Assembly (NCBI GenBank): GCA_033961575.1
Contig: CM066732.1
Coordinates: 68,424,687-68,488,686, forward strand
Length of the DNA: 64,000 nucleotides
Origin: Aselliscus stoliczkanus
Taxonomy: Eukaryota; Chordata; Mammalia; Chiroptera; Hipposideridae
Direction: 5' to 3'
Shown here: one piece after another, positions 51,076-59,270 of the stretch
Numbering within the stretch: the stretch's first letter is position 1
How the letters are laid out: every line of letters begins with the position of its first letter
Position numbers and translations under genes: made by a program
The notes under the pieces: model-generated
Told to the model about the DNA's origin: nothing
What the model saw: the letters and a program-made list of their open reading frames with translations, nothing else
Database searches by the model: none

Positions 51076-52890
51076 CTAGATATCAATATATCGGGGGCCT
51101 GGCTTGGGAGGTCCTTGTTCCTCGGCGTCTGCCATAGCCAACCGATGGTAATGAACATGAATGGGTTTGGCCAGAATGTTATCAATCTGTTGTTTGATAA
51201 AATTTGTCAGCGTTTTCCATGCCCAAGGCCCGAAGGAAAGAATTAGGAGCAGTCCTAAAAGGGGGCTGAGAATAGGGAGGAGGTAAGGCAAGAGACCGTG
51301 AAACCCGGTCAGGAAGGGGTTTTCAAGGAGTTGTTTTTTGCGTTGGAGCAGGTCGTCCTGGAGCTTCTTGACCTTATCTCGGACTATGCCGGACTTGTTA
51401 GCGTAGAAGCAGCATCGTTCCTGCAGGGTCAAACAGATTCCCCCCTGTTCTGCAGTTAAAAAGTCAGGTCCCCGTCTGTTTTGCAAAACTACCTCAGCTA
51501 GTGAGTCAATTTGGTCCTGGAGATCACTAATGGTGCCAGACAGGGTGGTAACATCCTCAATAAGCTGGAGAGAGAGCTTTTGATAAGTGTGGATGGCTAT
51601 TCCCGTACCAGTGGCGCCGGCCATCATCGCCGTGGTTATGCCCAGCCCTGCCATGAGGGGAATAAATGCGAGGGCTCGCTTTGACCGTCCTGGGAATAGA
51701 TCAAGGGCCGGTACAGGGACCGGCTGGTCTCCGGGCAGAATGTCAATGTCAGGTAGGAGGAGGGCCTGGGCACAGAGACCAGACCAGTTAGCGGGGAGAG
51801 CCGTGAAAGCCAGGCTGTTACCACAGATAAAAACGTGTCGAGGGCCGGGACAAGCGGGGGAGGTAGAATTGATGATGGAGGTGCAATTTAAAGGAAAGAA
51901 ACCAACATCAAGGGTGTCATTATTGGTGACGTTGGAAAACAGGCATGGACCATAGACCAAGCCCATGGGTTGAGTTCGGAAAGGGGATGAAATATTGCAG
52001 TTTGGGGAGTTAAAAGAGGGCTTGGACAAGTTACTAGGAAGGGCAAGGGGTATGGGAATCCCCATAGCTATGCATAGCCAGCAGTCCTGAGCCAGAGTAG
52101 GGTTACTGTTATTTAAAGCCTGTAGCGCGGAGTTGAGGATGGACATGGTGTTAAAGTCTAAGTCAGTGGGCTTATGTTTTGGGAGAACTAAGGGATGATA
52201 CGCAAGGGACGGAAAGTGGGCGGCAGCAAGTTCTTCTAGGCGTTTTTCGACCAGGATTTGTCTTACTTGGTCAGAGGGGCCTCCTCCATCCGACAAGTGG
52301 ATAGGGGGGCGTTGGGGCCAGCAGACAGTGTCTCCCACCTTTTTATTATGTCCGCAGCCGGCCTGACTGCGGTGAGAGACTCCCGAGGGGCTGGTGTAGT
52401 CGCCTTCACCCCCCATGGATCCCCGAAAAAGACGGGTCAGGGTGGCTGTAAAATAAGTGACATTGTGTAACGTACATGTCTGTGCTGTAGCATAACAGGT
52501 ACTATGGACGATTTGAGGGAGCGAGGCCCCAACAGTGGTACAGGCCGTTGGGCAGGGACCAGGGCGGCCTCCGACGCTAGGGATGACTGTGGGCTTGGGG
52601 ACACAAACCCATCGGAAAGAGCTTGTATAGCCTCCGGTGACAGAGGGTTGTGACAATAGGTAGGCCAACTTAGAGCCACAGTCACTGTGAGTAAAGGAGG
52701 CACCAAGACCGTGGATGGTACTGGTGGTACCGCCTCCACAGTCGCATGGCTTGCCGGCTAATTGTCGGTAGAGTTCCTCTCTGGACACAGGGGGGCCGAA
52801 ACCCGCAGACACATATGAAGGCAGCAGGAGCGAGGATCCCAAAAGGAGGGTCAGGAGTAGCATCTGTAAAGGGGGAGAGGGAGGAAGCAT
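51076..52890 (-). CDS. env: endogenous retroviral envelope glycoprotein, full-length open frame
   Basis: 604 codons from an ATG at 52888-52890, 8 bases past the pol stop, to a stop at 51076. The family makes a cleaved surface/transmembrane spike acting at the cell surface. Seen here: a hydrophobic signal peptide (residues about 9-29; a second Met at 10), SDGGGPSDQVR at 200-210 (fits SDGGGx2Dx2R of the type-D/RD114 interference group, which uses neutral amino-acid transporters), CWLC at 270-273, several N-glycosylation sites, furin site RSKR at 402-405, hydrophobic fusion peptide from 406, heptad region 436-468, immunosuppressive-type segment and CX6CC at 486-494, a membrane anchor at about 532-552, and a C-terminal tyrosine motif YIDI. 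No stop or frame break was found. The open frame contrasts with the damaged gag; expression or co-option is inference. Confidence 0.95.
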   Translation of the reverse strand: MLPPSPPLQMLLLTLLLGSSLLLPSYVSAGFGPPVSREELYRQLAGKPCDCGGGTTSTIHGLGASFTHSDCGSKLAYLLSQPSVTGGYTSSFRWVCVPKPTVIPSVGGRPGPCPTACTTVGASLPQIVHSTCYATAQTCTLHNVTYFTATLTRLFRGSMGGEGDYTSPSGVSHRSQAGCGHNKKVGDTVCWPQRPPIHLSDGGGPSDQVRQILVEKRLEELAAAHFPSLAYHPLVLPKHKPTDLDFNTMSILNSALQALNNSNPTLAQDCWLCIAMGIPIPLALPSNLSKPSFNSPNCNISSPFRTQPMGLVYGPCLFSNVTNNDTLDVGFFPLNCTSIINSTSPACPGPRHVFICGNSLAFTALPANWSGLCAQALLLPDIDILPGDQPVPVPALDLFPGRSKRALAFIPLMAGLGITTAMMAGATGTGIAIHTYQKLSLQLIEDVTTLSGTISDLQDQIDSLAEVVLQNRRGPDFLTAEQGGICLTLQERCCFYANKSGIVRDKVKKLQDDLLQRKKQLLENPFLTGFHGLLPYLLPILSPLLGLLLILSFGPWAWKTLTNFIKQQIDNILAKPIHVHYHRLAMADAEEQGPPKPGPRYIDI

Positions 52891-52898
52891 CTCAGGGA

Positions 52899-55493
52899 TC
52901 AGGTCCCTGGCGGTGGGGAGTTAGTGTTGGGGAGGTTGACAGGCTTAACTAGGCGAGCAGGCAACCAACGAGGGTTACATTCTTTGGTGTCATACACACA
53001 GGCAGATCCTCGTGCCCAGATAAGAACCGGGTCAGGCCCATTCCATATTGCAGTGAGGGGGTCTCGCCACATAACCCTGGCATATTGGTGTTTAGTTTTT
53101 TGGTGCCAAAGACGGTCAGCGGCAGAGTTGCCCTGATCATCAAGTTGTAGGAAATTGAGCACAAATAGGGCGTGATGAAGGGTGTTACGGTAAGAGCCTT
53201 TAGTGGGATAAGCTGTGGAAGCCTTGAGCTTGGACAAGGTGTTTTTTAAGGTTTGATGCGCTCGTTTGACGATTCCCTGCCCCTGGGGGTTGTAAGGGAT
53301 GCCAGTGACATGGCAGATCTGAAATTGACCACAGAATTGTTTAAAAGCCTGGATAGTATACCCGGGGCCATTGTCAGTCTTTATTTTTTGTGGTTTTCCC
53401 ATCACCGTGAGGCATTGAAGGACATGAGCTATAACATTTTTTGTGGCTTCCCCCGTATGAAGGCTAGCAAAGATGAAACCACTGTAAGTGTCAATAGTGA
53501 CATGAGCATATTTTAAGGACCCGAACTCCAGGATGTGGGTAACGTCCATCTGCCAGATTTCGTTGGCGATAATCCCCCGGGGATTGACCCCTAAATGGGG
53601 TGTGGGCAGGAGGGTAACGCATCCTGGGCAGGCTTTGACTATTTCTCTAGCTTGATCCCTGGTGATTTTGTATAGGAGACGAAGCATGCGGGCATTAAGA
53701 TGGTGGAGCGCGTGACTTTGTTGAGCCCTTGTCAGAGGGTCAGTTAGGACCAGAAGGGCAAGACGGGTGTTGGCGTCTGCGAGGGCATTGCCCTGAGTCA
53801 GTGGGCCAGGAAGGTCTGAATGGGCCCGCAGATGGCCGATAAAAAAGGGGTGGTGGAGTTTGGTGATAAGCTGTTGGAGCTCGCAGAAAAGAGGGACAGC
53901 GTTGCTGGAGGGTTTGATGTGGGGTACAGTTTCCAGAAGGGGCAGGGAAAAAGCAATGTAGGCACTGTCTGTATACAAGTTAAATGGGGTATCTTGTAGC
54001 TGAGTAAAGACTTGTAGTATGGCGAACAATTCTACGAGCTGCGCAGAATGATAGGGGGAGGGAACGGTAAAGGCTTGATTATTAATAATGTATGCAGCCC
54101 TGCCACCGGAGGAGCCATCAGTGAAAACCAGGGCGGCCACCGGCAGGGGCTTGGAGCTTGTCATCTTAGGAAAGATAAAAGGGTGTAGCCGGGTGAACTG
54201 GAGTAGCCTATCTGCAGGGTAGTGATTGTCTATGTCCCCCAGGAAGGAGGAAAGAACCACTGGCCAGTCATTTTCGTTTTGCATGAGCCACTGAATTTGA
54301 GTCTTAGTATAAGGGAGAATGATTTTGTCAGGATCTTTTCCAAAATGTTGTCGGCTTTTTTCTCTTCCTAATTGGATGATGTTAGCCGTCAGGGTGTAGT
54401 ATGTGGTGAGAACCTTGTTGGGTGAGGAGGGCAGATGGACCCAGAGCAGGGGGGCTCCTTGCCATAGTACTGCTGTGGGAGTATGGGGAGTGGCACAGAC
54501 AACCAGGGAGAACGACTGGTGATAGGATATACATGTGATTTGTTGGTTTTCAATAGCCGACTGGATTAGTTGAAGGGACTGTTGAGCCTCTCGAGTGAAA
54601 TATCGGGGGGAGAGAGGGTCCGAATCGCCCTGGAGAAGGTCAAATAGGGGTTTTAATTGTGCTGTAGTTAGCTTAAGGTATGGCCTAAGCCAGTTGACGT
54701 CCCCCAGAAATTTTTGGAAATCATTAAGGGTATGTAGGTGAGATGTCTTTAATTGGATTTTTTGTGTGGTAATAGAGTTAGCGCGAAGCTCAAAGCCAAG
54801 GTAATAATAAGGGTCTGTTTGTTGGATTTTATTAGGGGCTATTTGAAGACCAAGCTGGGCAAGGTTTTTGGTGAGTTCCGTGGTACATTGAAGAACCTTA
54901 TCTTGGGACGAACCAGCCAGGAGAATATCGTCCATATAATGGATGATATAGATATAAGGCCATCGGGCGCGGAGAGGGTCTATTGCTTGAGCCACGAATT
55001 TTTGACACAGTGTGGGGCTGTTGGCCATGCCTTGAGGAAGGACTTTCCACTGATAACGGGGCATGGGCCCTTTAAAGTTAACGACCGGGAGACTAAAGGC
55101 AAACCGTTCCCTGTCTAAAGGATGAAGGGGAATGGTGAAAAAGCAATCCTTGAGGTCGATAATAATCTTTGAAAAGTCTGCTGGGATGGCAATGGGGGAG
55201 GGGAGACCTGGTTGAAGGGCCCCCATGGAAAACATGGTTTTGTTGACCTCACGGAGATCCTGGAGAAGCCTCCATGTTCCAGTTTTTTTTTTAATCACAA
55301 AGATAGGGGTATTCCACGGAGAGGTGGTAGGTTCAAGGTGGCCGGCCTTTAGCTGTTCCTGTACTAACTGCGTGGCGGCCGCGAGCTTTTCTGAGGTAAG
55401 TGGCCATTGATTTACCCATACAGGTTCATCTGATTTCCATCTTATTTTGTCTGCATGGGGTACAGGGAAGTCAATGGCCACTAGGCTAAATTT
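52899..55493 (-). CDS. pol: endogenous retroviral Pol (reverse transcriptase, RNase H, integrase), open frame with altered integrase active site
   Basis: 860 codons are open from a GTG at 55481. The real N-terminus would arise by -1 frameshifting at 55487-55493. The reverse transcriptase has catalytic D109, LPQG at 148-151 and YMDD at 182-185. RNase H has D455, E484, D505 and D569. The integrase zinc domain has H590, H594, C618 and C621, and the core has D646 and D703. At the D-35-E position residue 739 is Lys (codon at 53265-53267) rather than Glu, which should abolish strand transfer. The C-terminal domain follows, ending 8 bases before env. Length is normal for a betaretrovirus pol and no stops interrupt it. 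Reverse transcriptase and RNase H look chemically competent, integrase does not. Confidence 0.95.
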   Translation of the reverse strand, partial: KFSLVAIDFPVPHADKIRWKSDEPVWVNQWPLTSEKLAAATQLVQEQLKAGHLEPTTSPWNTPIFVIKKKTGTWRLLQDLREVNKTMFSMGALQPGLPSPIAIPADFSKIIIDLKDCFFTIPLHPLDRERFAFSLPVVNFKGPMPRYQWKVLPQGMANSPTLCQKFVAQAIDPLRARWPYIYIIHYMDDILLAGSSQDKVLQCTTELTKNLAQLGLQIAPNKIQQTDPYYYLGFELRANSITTQKIQLKTSHLHTLNDFQKFLGDVNWLRPYLKLTTAQLKPLFDLLQGDSDPLSPRYFTREAQQSLQLIQSAIENQQITCISYHQSFSLVVCATPHTPTAVLWQGAPLLWVHLPSSPNKVLTTYYTLTANIIQLGREKSRQHFGKDPDKIILPYTKTQIQWLMQNENDWPVVLSSFLGDIDNHYPADRLLQFTRLHPFIFPKMTSSKPLPVAALVFTDGSSGGRAAYIINNQAFTVPSPYHSAQLVELFAILQVFTQLQDTPFNLYTDSAYIAFSLPLLETVPHIKPSSNAVPLFCELQQLITKLHHPFFIGHLRAHSDLPGPLTQGNALADANTRLALLVLTDPLTRAQQSHALHHLNARMLRLLYKITRDQAREIVKACPGCVTLLPTPHLGVNPRGIIANEIWQMDVTHILEFGSLKYAHVTIDTYSGFIFASLHTGEATKNVIAHVLQCLTVMGKPQKIKTDNGPGYTIQAFKQFCGQFQICHVTGIPYNPQGQGIVKRAHQTLKNTLSKLKASTAYPTKGSYRNTLHHALFVLNFLQLDDQGNSAADRLWHQKTKHQYARVMWRDPLTAIWNGPDPVLIWARGSACVYDTKECNPRWLPARLVKPVNLPNTNSPPPGT

Positions 55494-56488
55494 TGGTCGG
55501 GGTGGCCCAGGCCTGCCCGAGCGTGGTTTGGGCGGACCGTAATGGACTGTTTAATGCCTTGTCCTGATTTGCCAAGTCCTTGTCCTGGGAGGAATCCGTG
55601 GTTGAGCATCTGGTGGCCAACCACCTCATTTGGACTACACATAATAAGGTTCATCTGAGAAAGAATGTCGCGTCCCCAGAGATTGACTGGCAATCCAGGG
55701 ACTATGTAGGGCCGTACATAGCCAGTATTGCCCTCTTTGTCAGTCCAGGTAAGGAGTCGGGTGCTCTGTTTGGGATTGGTGGATTGTCCTATGCCTTGAA
55801 GGTGAGTGAGGGCGACGGTGGTGGGCCACGAGGGGGGCCACATGTGAGAGGCGATAACCGTGGCATCAGCGCCGGTGTCAATAAGACCCTCAAAGGCTTT
55901 ACCGTCAAGGTGTAAGGTGAGTAGGGGCCTGTTAGGCGTAACCTGTTTAATCCAGTATGTGTCTGAGGATCCGAAGGCAGAATGTGGCCGGGAATGAGGA
56001 AGGTTAGGTTGGTTGGAGGAGTTTAGAGGGAGTAGGACAAGTTGAGCGATTCTCTGGCCCTGTTGAATGGAGACCGGTCCGCTAGGGGCCGAAACCGCTA
56101 GTGTGATGGTGCCTGTATAATCGTTGTCGACCACTCCCGGGACGACGTTGAGTCCGGCCAGGGCTGAACTACCGCGTCCTAATATCAGGCCGAAGGTAAC
56201 CGGGGGCAAGGGGCCACGTGCATTAGTAGGAAGAAGCCTGATTCCCTGATCAGGGGTTAGTATTGTTGAGGTGGAGGACAAGAGGTCCAGTCCTGCACTC
56301 CCTGGGGTGGCCCGGCAGAGGGAAGTGACGGGGAGTTTGGGGAGGGGAACTGTGGAACAAACCGTATTGCCCCTGGTTTGTTCTGACGGCCAGGGGCTGG
56401 CCCCGCAGGGAGTTTCCCGATCACGGGGGAATAGGGTTTCCTGAGATATCAGTCTTTGAATGACAATCTCTGGCCCAATGTTTGCCAC
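55481..56488 (-). CDS. pro: endogenous retroviral pro: dUTPase, aspartic protease and G-patch
   Basis: 335 open codons. The first triplet at 56488 is GTG inside gag; translation would normally enter by frameshift, not initiation. dUTPase spans residues about 60-176 (PGSAGLDL at 62-69, DNDYTG at 121-126, GQRIAQL at 144-150, glycine-rich FGSSD at 172-176). The protease has the active-site DTGAD at 204-208 and GRDIL at 272-276. A G-patch (GFLPGQGLGKSGQGI, 298-312) closes the protein. This dUTPase-protease-G-patch order is the betaretrovirus arrangement. The frame is +1 relative to the main gag frame, whereas a -1 shift is expected, so expression from gag is broken; the pro-to-pol step is -1 as expected. 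Confidence 0.93.
   Translation of the reverse strand: MANIGPEIVIQRLISQETLFPRDRETPCGASPWPSEQTRGNTVCSTVPLPKLPVTSLCRATPGSAGLDLLSSTSTILTPDQGIRLLPTNARGPLPPVTFGLILGRGSSALAGLNVVPGVVDNDYTGTITLAVSAPSGPVSIQQGQRIAQLVLLPLNSSNQPNLPHSRPHSAFGSSDTYWIKQVTPNRPLLTLHLDGKAFEGLIDTGADATVIASHMWPPSWPTTVALTHLQGIGQSTNPKQSTRLLTWTDKEGNTGYVRPYIVPGLPVNLWGRDILSQMNLIMCSPNEVVGHQMLNHGFLPGQGLGKSGQGIKQSITVRPNHARAGLGHPDQNLA
55487..55493 (-). promoter_or_regulatory. pro-pol ribosomal frameshift heptamer (A AAT TTA)
   Basis: In pro phase the codons are AAT TTA preceded by A, fitting X XXY YYZ. Slipping back one base enters the pol frame, and the pro stop TAG follows one codon later (55481-55483). Position and phase agree with retroviral pro-pol shifts. 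Confidence 0.9.
56412..56418 (-). promoter_or_regulatory. gag-pro frameshift heptamer (G GGA AAC), now behind a gag stop codon
   Basis: The heptamer is in gag phase (codons GGA AAC) and is the same heptamer type used by type-D betaretroviruses, but a TGA at 56421-56423 precedes it with one codon between. Ribosomes reading gag would end before reaching it. Confidence 0.85.
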
Positions 56489-58302
56489 GCTTGCAACGAG
56501 GGCAGACGGTGGAAGGAGGTTGACGAGATGGTCTATCTAAGGGGCAGTCGCAGACAAAATGGCCGGGCTGTTTACAATTGAAGCAAGATTTGTGGTTATC
56601 GATAGCAAGGTTTTTGAGGGCAGCCCCAATGGCAACACCTATGGCATGAGATGTCCCTACATTAGAACAGAGTTTGATGTACTCTGAGAGAGGTCTGTCA
56701 CGATGGGAGCGAAGGGCATCCTGACAGGCAGAATTGGCATTTTCAAATGCAAGGTGTTTAATGAAGGCGCTCTCTGACTCCTCCTTGCCGATTAAGCGCT
56801 CAGCGGCTTCCGTTAAGCGGCTGATGAAATCACAGTAAGACTCGTCAGGTCCTTGATGAATCTTGGCTAGAGAGGTGCTGGCCGGTCCCTTAGGGGGAAG
56901 TTTGCGCCAGGCCTTGAGGATCTGGGCCAATAAGCCAGGGGGGAAGGCAGCCTGAATTTCATTGGTGTTAAAGGCCCCTCGGCCGAGAAGTCGGTCCCTT
57001 GTCCAGTTACGAGAGGACCGGGTCTGAGCATTACGCTCCGCCGTTCTTCGGCAATTTTCTGCGTACTCAGTACGCCATAAGACAAAATCGCCGCCGGACA
57101 AAGCAGCATGAGCTAAGGTATACCAATCATTAGGTGTTAGCCACCGGTCAGTAAGGCTCTCGAGCAAGGCAAGTGTAAAGGGGGCAGTCGGGCCATAAGT
57201 ATGGACCGCGGATTTTAAGTCCTTAAGATATCTAATATTTAGGGGGCGGTATTTATGTCTACGTCCTGAAGTCTCTGAGGACTCAGCCTCCTCATCCGAA
57301 GGGGAGGGGTCTCGTTCTTCGGGCTCGTTATCGGACTCTTCCGCAATTACCTCCTCATGGGAGGCTTCAGGGTTAGGGCTGTCAGGGTCGGCCTCAGCGG
57401 CCTGCCTTCGAGTGACTGGAAAGGTGAAAACGGGCTTTTGTTTGGGAGATGGCCTTGTTGAATGTTGGGACGCAGGGGGAGCACCAGAGAGCGAGGCAAG
57501 TTCAGCCTCAAGGGCACGGAGTTCCTTGAGCAGGTTAAGGTGTTGGCGCTTTTCTTGAAGGGCCTCTCTGAGAGAGGCTATTTGTAAGGTTAGGGGGACA
57601 TTTGTCTGGGCCCCTGGGGCAGTAAGGGGAGCGGATGGAGGGGTCAAATTAGTGACGGGAGTGTCCACGATAGAGGCAAAAAAAGGAGGTTGGTGAGGAG
57701 GCAAATATGGGGGTGGCCGAAAAGGCGGGGCAACCTTAAAGGGGGGGTCCTCTTGATGGTAGCGGGCAGCCTCCTCATCGAGGGTGGCCTGGTCTTCGGG
57801 AGGGAGGACTGTGTCTGAGCCCGAAGAAAGGTTTTGTAAACAGGGATAAAGCCTTGTTGACGGTTGGTTTAATGACTCAGCTGGACTGGGGGCAGTAGGG
57901 GGCTTATTTTCTTGAGAAGGAATATCTATGCAAACCGACCCACAGGCAGACGGGGGACGAGAGGATTCCTTTAAGAGGTTTTCCCCTGTTTTGAGTATCT
58001 CTTTAACATCTGGGTCGTGGGAATGTACTTGGAGGATATCATTAATGAGACTCCAATAAGTAAAGGCAGAAACGGGGACCTTTTCGGGCCCGAATGACTT
58101 ATAAAAATCTTGGAGAGCGTTACCGACACGCTTCCAATAACACACGTCTATCGTTCCCTCCTGGGGGAACCAGGGACAGATATTTGTCAGAAGACCGAAG
58201 AATTGGCGGAGGTCCTTTTTTTCTAGCCTTAATTCCCCGCACCTTGAGGGATGACTTTAAACCCGAGAGGAAAAGTTCGTGTGAACTTGTTGTTTGGCCC
58301 AT
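56421..58302 (-). pseudogene. gag: endogenous retroviral gag, frame-shifted in matrix
   Basis: The ATG at 58300-58302 starts MGQTTSSHELFLSGLKSSLK, giving Met-Gly for N-myristoylation of matrix. This frame is lost in a run of seven A (plus-strand T-run 58216-58222); the remainder is open in another frame for 574 codons (from 58145). In that numbering: PPPY at 144-147 and PSAP at 170-173 (ESCRT late-domain motifs), a leucine-rich coiled coil at about 187-219, acidic linker 262-292, capsid from about 299, the major homology region QGPDESYCDFISRL at 431-444, and two CCHC zinc knuckles at 521-534 and 548-561. The stop TGA (56421-56423) falls one codon before the slippery heptamer. A single-base run-length difference could also be a sequencing error. 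Confidence 0.93.
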
Positions 58303-58781
58303 TGTTTTCTCCTCGGCCCTTCAAACACTCGAAAAAACACTCAGATGCCCGTCTGGCCGTGCCCCTCGCGGGACTAAATCTGTCTTGGCAAAAGCTCTGC
58401 GGTATAAGCCCCTGCACTGGTGGACAGGGGGCGACCCCGAATTTACGGAGTCGACCACTTACAGTCCAGTCGCCGTTTAACCTTACGACAGAAACGGAAC
58501 CGCAGATTAGGGCCCAATCAGATTCCGCGACCCGAAGTCTTGGAACCTCCACGCACTCACACAGACATTCGACCGAGGAGAGTATCACACCAAATTGTCA
58601 TCCCAGAAACGTCTATTTTCTGTCAGTCTGCTCACCTTACTCAGATCAGGCTCACGGACCGGCTTTGTCCGTAGAGATCAGGAAACGAGTCAGACTCGCG
58701 GGTCAATACCACGCGGCAACTCAGCGGTGTGTCCGGCCGGACTTGAAGCAGACAGTCTTCCGGAGGGCATGCAGTCCTCTG
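58303..58781 (-). other. proviral 5' leader
   Basis: About 480 bases between the primer-binding site and the gag ATG, the place for packaging signal and splice donor. Neither can be assigned by eye. Overlapping open frames on both strands look like chance products of high GC. Confidence 0.7.
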
Positions 58782-58799
58782 GCCCCACGTTGGGCGCCA
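58782..58799 (-). promoter_or_regulatory. primer-binding site, tRNA-Lys1,2 type
   Basis: The minus strand reads TGGCGCCCAACGTGGGGC, complementary to the 3' end of tRNA-Lys1,2, the primer used by type-D betaretroviruses. It lies four bases inside the LTR end, fixing orientation and the U5 boundary. Confidence 0.95.
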
Positions 58800-58911
58800 G
58801 AAATGCCCCGACCGGCGGGGCATTCAACAGGGGCCGAGGGGCAGCCTTCTGAAAGGAGAAAATAGGAGGCGCGAAGAAATGGAGGCAAGACAGGGTTCTG
58901 ATCAAGCCTCG

Positions 58912-58917
58912 TTTATT
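58912..58917 (-). terminator. LTR polyadenylation signal AATAAA
   Basis: AATAAA on the minus strand, downstream of the TATA box and upstream of U5. Confidence 0.7.
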
Positions 58918-58934
58918 GAAGAACAGGAGGGGGC

Positions 58935-58941
58935 TTATATA
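58935..58941 (-). promoter_or_regulatory. LTR TATA box (TATATAA)
   Basis: TATATAA on the minus strand, six bases from the end of the tandem enhancer-like array, inside the LTR. Confidence 0.8.
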
Positions 58942-58946
58942 GTCAA

Positions 58947-59120
58947 GGGACTGGAAGGGGAGGGAAGGAATGTAAAGGCGGGAGTTGCCAATAGCAACGG
59001 GACTTGAAGGGGAGGAAGAATACGCAAAGGCGGGAGTTGCCAATAGCAACGGGACTAGAAGGGGAGGTAGAATACGCAAAGGCGGGAGTTGCCAATAGCA
59101 ACGGGACTAGAAGGGGAGGT
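58947..59120 (-). repeat. 52-bp tandem repeats in U3, each with an RFX X-box
   Basis: Units start at 58947 (diverged), 58999, 59051 and a partial one at 59103, period exactly 52. GTTGCCAATAGCAAC occurs unchanged at 58984-58998, 59036-59050 and 59088-59102. It fits the RFX-family X-box GTNRCC-N(0-3)-RGYAAC, and its complement includes ATTGG (inverted CCAAT). Placement just upstream of the TATA box fits an enhancer. Confidence 0.85.
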
Positions 59121-59270
59121 AAAAAAGAAAAAAGAAAAAAGGAGGAAGTACCGAAAGGAGGAAGCACTATGGCTGCAGGGGGTAACCTTATAGGGCTCTG
59201 CTGATCAGGATGTGTTGCCAAGGTTTGTTTAGACTCTGAGCCAAACAATTTCCTGTATGCAGTTGGGGCA

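Larger units (their letters stand above)
58804..59270 (-). mobile_element. 5' LTR of the provirus
   Basis: On the plus strand it runs TGCCCCGACC...CAGTTGGGGCA, a TG...CA unit of 467 bp with matching TGCCCC/GGGGCA ends. The minus strand holds the U3 tandem array, a TATA box (58935-58941) and AATAAA (58912-58917) about 20 bases further on, implying a very short R as in betaretroviruses. The U5 boundary is firm because of the primer-binding site; the U3 boundary at 59270 rests on the inverted ends only. Confidence 0.75.

Noticed and set aside
56412..56418. The gag-pro heptamer as a working frameshift site in this copy
   Set aside because: A stop codon precedes it in gag phase and the -1 frame behind it does not lead into pro.
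52899..58145. Initiation codons at 55481 (pol), 56488 (pro) and 58145 (gag) as true starts
   Set aside because: All three triplets are GTG inside the retroviral coding region; pro and pol are reached by frameshifting, and gag starts at the ATG at 58300-58302.
58251..58865. 204-codon plus-strand open frame across the proviral leader and LTR edge
   Set aside because: Antisense to the retroviral leader and gag start, no domain, overlaps several similar frames; explained by high GC content.
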